Assembly: GCA_027307195.1 (NCBI GenBank)
Contig: DAHUXL010000016.1
Span: forward strand, 20,662-84,661
From: Rhodanobacter sp.
Lineage (GTDB): Bacteria; Pseudomonadota; Gammaproteobacteria; Xanthomonadales; Rhodanobacteraceae
Reading direction: 5' to 3'
DNA length: 64,000 nucleotides
Numbering within the stretch: the stretch's first letter is position 1; every line of letters starts with the position of its first letter. A program made the position numbers and the translations under genes. This document shows positions 60,512-64,000 of the stretch, in pieces. The notes beneath the pieces were generated by a model. The model made no database searches, was not told the origin of the DNA, and was given only the letters and a program-made list of their open reading frames with translations.

Positions 60512-60699
60512 CAATGGAAACCAGCAGGCGATCGATGGCCACATCGACGAACCGCTTCAACGTGCTGCACCAGGAAATCAGATGGCTGGACAACGCCACG
60601 CGCAAGGGGGTCGGCTGGTGCAAGGCGAGGGTGGCCACGTCACGCATGCCATGGTGTCTTGCCTGACCACGGCGGTGAGAACGCTGATATGACCTCGAC

Positions 60700-60713
60700 T
60701 TGACGGACGTCAA
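60700..60713 (+). promoter_or_regulatory. FNR-type site (TTGACGGACGTCAA)
   Basis: Fully symmetric TTGAC-N4-GTCAA variant. GATAGT at 60736-60741 is exactly at the -10 expected from a -41.5 centre, giving a start near 60748 for the Old Yellow Enzyme gene. Confidence 0.65.
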
Positions 60714-60793
60714 CAGGCACACGCCGTGCGGTTGCGATAGTGCATTGGCGGCCTTCGGGCTGAACCTGAGCACCCCCGTGGATGGAAGCTGCC

Positions 60794-61921
60794 ATGCCCG
60801 ACTCGACGACCCGTACAGTAGCCCTTGAAGACCTGTTCGAACCGGCCCTGCTGGGGCTGTATTGCCTGAAGAATCGCATCGTGATGGCGCCGCTCACGCG
60901 CAGCCGCGCCACCGAGGACGGCGTGCCGACGCCGCTGATGGCAACGTATTATGCGCAGCGCGCATCGGCGGGGCTGATCATTACCGAAGGCGTGAACGTT
61001 TCGCCGCAGGGCAGGGGTTACGCCTTCACGCCCGGCCTCTATGACCATGATCAGCTCGTCGGGTGGAGTGCGATCGTCGATACGGTGCACGCCCAGGGTG
61101 GGCGCATTTTCCCGCAGCTGTGGCATGTGGGGCGCATATCCCATCCCTCGCTGCAACCGGATCATGCATTGCCGGTAGCTCCCTCGGCCATCCGCCCGAA
61201 TGTGTCTGCCTATACGGCAAGCGGCTACCAGCCCTGCGTCACGCCGCGTGCCCTGGCTATTACCGAGATCGCCGAGATCATCGAGCAATATCGCCAGGCG
61301 GCACGTCATGCCCTGCTGGCCGGCTTTGACGGCGTGGAGATCCATGCTGCCAATGGCTACCTGCTGGAGCAGTTTCTGCGCGACGGCAGCAATGAACGCA
61401 ACGATGAGTATGGCGGATCGATCGAACACCGCGCGCGTTTGTTGTTGGAGGTCACCGATGCTGTCGCCACCGTGTTCGGCAGTTCGCATGTCGGTGTGCG
61501 CCTGTCGCCACTCGGCACCGCCAATGACAGCGCGCTGGACAGCAACCCGGCTGCAACCTATGCCTATGTCGTGGGCAAGCTGAGCGCTTCCCGCGTCGGC
61601 TACATCCACGTGATCGAAGGATCGCCGCAAGGCCCACGCGATGTGCCAGGCGGCTTCGACCTGCAACTGCTGCGACATCTGTTCAGAGGCACTTATATCG
61701 CCAACAACGGTTACGACCTGAAGATGGCATTGGACGCGCGTCACCGCGATCGCGCGGATTTCATCGCTTTCGGGCGGGCGTTCATCGCCAATCCGGATCT
61801 GGTGGATCGGCTCAGGACGGGAGCGCCGTTGAACGTTCCGGATCGAGCCACGTTCTTTGGCGGCGGCGCCAAGGGCTATACGGACTACCCGTTTCTGTCG
61901 GCGACCGAAACCAGTCACTGA
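60794..61921 (+). CDS. Old Yellow Enzyme family NADH:flavin oxidoreductase
   Basis: A 375-aa FMN barrel enzyme. NRIVMAPLTRSRATEDGVPT near 27 is the OYE start; the QLWHVGRIS loop near 110 and the active-site histidine stretch VEIHAANGYLLEQFL near 178 (H-x2-N pair) are present, as are DEYGGSIEHRARLLLEV near 204 and IANNGYDL near 300. It reduces activated alkenes, quinones or nitro compounds with NAD(P)H; here it may serve as an electron sink. I chose ATG 60794, five bases after GGAAGC; ATG 60782 is also in frame. An FNR-type site lies upstream. Confidence 0.92.
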   Translation: MPDSTTRTVALEDLFEPALLGLYCLKNRIVMAPLTRSRATEDGVPTPLMATYYAQRASAGLIITEGVNVSPQGRGYAFTPGLYDHDQLVGWSAIVDTVHAQGGRIFPQLWHVGRISHPSLQPDHALPVAPSAIRPNVSAYTASGYQPCVTPRALAITEIAEIIEQYRQAARHALLAGFDGVEIHAANGYLLEQFLRDGSNERNDEYGGSIEHRARLLLEVTDAVATVFGSSHVGVRLSPLGTANDSALDSNPAATYAYVVGKLSASRVGYIHVIEGSPQGPRDVPGGFDLQLLRHLFRGTYIANNGYDLKMALDARHRDRADFIAFGRAFIANPDLVDRLRTGAPLNVPDRATFFGGGAKGYTDYPFLSATETSH

Positions 61922-62053
61922 TTGGGGAATTACCGCTTCGGACTTGGTTGGTTGCGTCGCAGCGATGAATGGAGCCCAGTTGGGGTGGCCAGGCATCAAC
62001 CAACCAGCATCGATCAACAACCAACGGCCGATGTTCAGAACGAGGACCTGCCC

Positions 62054-63037
62054 ATGCACGCCATGGTACTCAGCGAGGTCGGCAAGCCACTCACGCTCCA
62101 GACACTGCCCGATCCACTACCGGGCAACGATGAGATACGGCTGCGGGTGGAAGCCTGTGGCGTATGCCGCACGGATCTGCACGTCGTCGATGGCGAGTTG
62201 CCCGATATCGTGACGCCGTTGATCCCGGGGCACGAGTGCGTCGGCATTGTCGAGGCGCTGGGCCCCGGTGTTTCCGGACTGAAACTGGGGGAACGGGTCG
62301 GTGTTCCCTGGCTGGGCGGCACCTGCCATCACTGCGAGTACTGCATCGAAGGTCGCGAGAACTTGTGTGACACGCCCGAGTTCACCGGTTACACACGGCC
62401 GGGCGGATTCGCCAGCCATATCATTGCACGCGCGGATTACTGCATATCGCTGCCCAGCGATGCCGATCCCGTCGCCATCGCCCCGTTGTTGTGCGCCGGT
62501 CTGATCGGCTGGCGTTGCCTGGTGAAGACAGGGCAGGCGAAGCGGATCGGGCTCTACGGGTTTGGTGCGGCAGCGCACATCATCACCCAGATCGCCTGTC
62601 GGCAGCAGCGCCGGGTCTACGCCTTTACGCGGGCCGGCGATGTCACGACACAGACCTTTGCGCACTCGCTCGGTGCCGTATGGGCCGGCTCTTCCGACGA
62701 ACTGCCACCCGAGCCACTGGATGCGGCGATCCTGTTCGCGCCGGTAGGCGAGCTGGTTCCGCAGGCGCTGCGTGCCGTGAAGAAAGGCGGCAGAGTCGTG
62801 TGCGGCGGCATCCACATGTCCGATATCCCATCGTTCCCGTACCGCTGGCTGTGGGAGGAGCGCGAAGTGGTTTCCGTTGCCAATCTGACGCGCGCCGATG
62901 CGCATGATTTTTTCGCGGCAACGGAATGCACAGATATTAAGACCACCACGCACATCTATTCGCTGGAACAGGCCAACCAGGCCCTGGATGATCTGCGCGC
63001 GGGGCGCTTGAGTGGCGCAGCGGTGCTCAAGCCGTAA
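62054..63037 (+). CDS. Zinc-dependent alcohol dehydrogenase
   Basis: A 327-aa medium-chain dehydrogenase. Catalytic zinc ligands: C37 in EACGVCRTDLH and HE in IPGHECVGIVEALG. Structural zinc: four cysteines in GGTCHHCEYCIEGRENLC near 92-109. NAD binding: GLYGFGAAAHIITQ near 170 (GxGxxA variant). Closest in style to zinc-binding AdhP/AdhA-like ethanol dehydrogenases of proteobacteria. It would reduce aldehydes to recycle NADH under low oxygen. GAGGA is about 8 bases before ATG 62054. The 132-base gap upstream lacks a clear FNR-type site. Confidence 0.92.
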   Translation: MHAMVLSEVGKPLTLQTLPDPLPGNDEIRLRVEACGVCRTDLHVVDGELPDIVTPLIPGHECVGIVEALGPGVSGLKLGERVGVPWLGGTCHHCEYCIEGRENLCDTPEFTGYTRPGGFASHIIARADYCISLPSDADPVAIAPLLCAGLIGWRCLVKTGQAKRIGLYGFGAAAHIITQIACRQQRRVYAFTRAGDVTTQTFAHSLGAVWAGSSDELPPEPLDAAILFAPVGELVPQALRAVKKGGRVVCGGIHMSDIPSFPYRWLWEEREVVSVANLTRADAHDFFAATECTDIKTTTHIYSLEQANQALDDLRAGRLSGAAVLKP

Positions 63038-63067
63038 TTCGGGAGTGGCCCCAGCCGGCTAATTCGC

Positions 63068-64000
63068 CTAGGCATGGAGGGCCGGTTCGCCTGCAAGCCC
63101 ATGTGCCGGCCAGCGCCACGAAGCTATCTCGGGCATGTCTTCGCCATGCTCGCTGATATAGAGCTTGTGTCGCTCCATGATCGCCCAGTAGCGCTCGGTG
63201 GCATGTTCTACATAAGCGCGGAAGCGACGCACGCGCGTGATGGCATCCAGCGCTAGCTGATAACGATCGAGATTGTTCAGCACCACCATGTCGAACGGCG
63301 TGGTCGTGGTGCCCTCGTCCTTGTAGCCGCGCACATGGATGTTGTCGTGATTGCGCCGGCGATAAGTCAGCTTGTGAATCAGCGAGGGATAGCCATGGAA
63401 GGCGAAAATCACCGGCCTGTCGGTGGTGAACAGCGCGTCGAAATCAGGGTCCGACAACCCATGCGGATGCTCGGATTGCGGCTGCAGCACCATCAGGTCC
63501 ACGACGTTGACCACGCGGATCCGGATGTTCGGAATGAAGCCGCGCAGCAGGGTCACGGCGGCCAGGCATTCAAGCGTCGGCACATCGCCCGCGCAGGCCA
63601 TCACGACATCCGGGTCGCCGCCATCGTTGCTCGCCCATTCCCAGATGCTGGCGCCGGCGGCGCAGTGCTTCGCGGCAGCATCGATGTCCAGCCACTGCCA
63701 TTCCGGTTGCTTGCCGGCCACGATCAGGTTGATGTAGTCGCGGCTGCGCAGGCAATGATCGGCTACCGACAGCAGGCAGTTGGCGTCGGGTGGCAGGTAG
63801 ATGCGCACGACTTCCGATTTCTTGTTCGCCACGATATCGAGGAAGCCGGGATCCTGGTGCGAAGTGCCGTTATGGTCCTGCCGCCAGACATGCGAGGTGA
63901 GCAGGTAATTCAATGACGCCACCGGCGTACGCCAGGGGATATGGCGCGCGACCTTCAACCACTTGGCGTGCTGGTTGAACATCGAGTCGATGATGTGAAT
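63068..64000 (-). CDS. xfp: Phosphoketolase, C-terminal part (runs off the window)
   Basis: The last 310 residues of a xylulose-5-phosphate/fructose-6-phosphate phosphoketolase, open through the right edge. [14 protein letters not shown] at the start of the visible part, [17 protein letters not shown] near 40, [18 protein letters not shown] near 70, [19 protein letters not shown] near 120 and the C-terminal RDH-free tail [14 protein letters not shown] segment match the family (about 790-800 aa whole). The enzyme cleaves a ketose phosphate to acetyl phosphate without losing carbon. Together with acetate kinase it would yield ATP and bypass pyruvate dehydrogenase. Its start and promoter are outside the window. 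Confidence 0.93.
   Translation of the reverse strand: MHIIDSMFNQHAKWLKVARHIPWRTPVASLNYLLTSHVWRQDHNGTSHQDPGFLDIVANKKSEVVRIYLPPDANCLLSVADHCLRSRDYINLIVAGKQPEWQWLDIDAAAKHCAAGASIWEWASNDGGDPDVVMACAGDVPTLECLAAVTLLRGFIPNIRIRVVNVVDLMVLQPQSEHPHGLSDPDFDALFTTDRPVIFAFHGYPSLIHKLTYRRRNHDNIHVRGYKDEGTTTTPFDMVVLNNLDRYQLALDAITRVRRFRAYVEHATERYWAIMERHKLYISEHGEDMPEIASWRWPAHGLAGEPALHA

Larger units (their letters stand above)
60439..60793. other. Divergent intergenic region with two FNR-type sites
   Basis: A 355-base region between the phosphotransacetylase fusion and the Old Yellow Enzyme gene. It carries palindromes at 60498-60511 and 60700-60713, each about 41.5 bp from a candidate start and with a good -10 (GAGAAT and GATAGT). 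A plus-strand open frame at 60429-60692 overlaps both promoter sites and looks non-coding. Confidence 0.55.

Noticed and set aside
60429..60692. 87-codon plus-strand frame between the phosphotransacetylase fusion and Old Yellow Enzyme genes
   Set aside because: It covers a perfect FNR-type site and the divergent promoter, and has no family or ribosome site.

Overview
The window is high-GC DNA with tightly packed genes (frequent ATGA/GTGA overlaps) and no tRNA, rRNA, CRISPR array, transposase or prophage gene that I can see. Gene content and protein style suggest a free-living or soil proteobacterium. A Xanthomonadales/Rhodanobacteraceae-type gammaproteobacterium is my best guess and a Burkholderia-like betaproteobacterium the alternative. 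No marker gene fixes the taxon.

The left half (1-39.5 kb) is a large surface-polysaccharide locus with a hybrid NRPS/PKS system built into it. On the plus strand at the left edge are an alpha/beta hydrolase, galE, a secreted toroid-type glycan protein and a Wzx-type flippase. They converge on a long minus-strand run that may be one operon from 28924 down to 5258: a JmjC-like oxygenase, a 2445-aa hybrid (partial C-A-T-KS-AT-T-aminotransferase), a 1643-aa NRPS (C-A-T-C-T), a GT2, a polysaccharide deacetylase, a Wzy-type polymerase/ligase, a CapK/PaaK-like adenylating enzyme, three GT4 glycosyltransferases, a membrane deacetylase-like protein and a GNAT/FemAB-like acyltransferase. Further right lie a TIGR04325-type methyltransferase, a second JmjC-like oxygenase, an unknown secreted protein, a membrane J-domain protein, an undecaprenyl-phosphate sugar transferase, an Sfp-type phosphopantetheinyl transferase overlapping a GMC oxidoreductase, and a nucleotide-sugar epimerase/dehydrogenase pair. 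The simplest reading is that a beta-amino-acid-containing peptide/polyketide is made alongside a Wzx/Wzy-type exopolysaccharide and may decorate it or be exported with it.

A short spacer region (39.6-41.7 kb) holds a sirtuin and a signal-peptide-bearing VOC protein.

The right half (41.7-64 kb) is a low-oxygen/stress and fermentative-metabolism island. It contains four universal stress proteins, a CBS protein, an FNR-family regulator without iron-sulfur cysteines, a PAS-GAF hybrid histidine kinase with an OmpR-type response regulator, a four-gene tripartite ABC exporter, a PHB module (synthase, phasin, acetoacetyl-CoA reductase), acetate kinase, a MaoC-phosphotransacetylase fusion, an Old Yellow Enzyme, a zinc alcohol dehydrogenase and the C-terminal part of phosphoketolase. 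Nine FNR-type 14-bp palindromes (TTGAY-N4-RTCAA or one mismatch) sit in the intergenic regions of this half. Most are about 41.5 bp from a plausible transcription start, so the genes probably form one regulon. The content resembles the low-oxygen-activated (lxa) locus described in Burkholderia cenocepacia.
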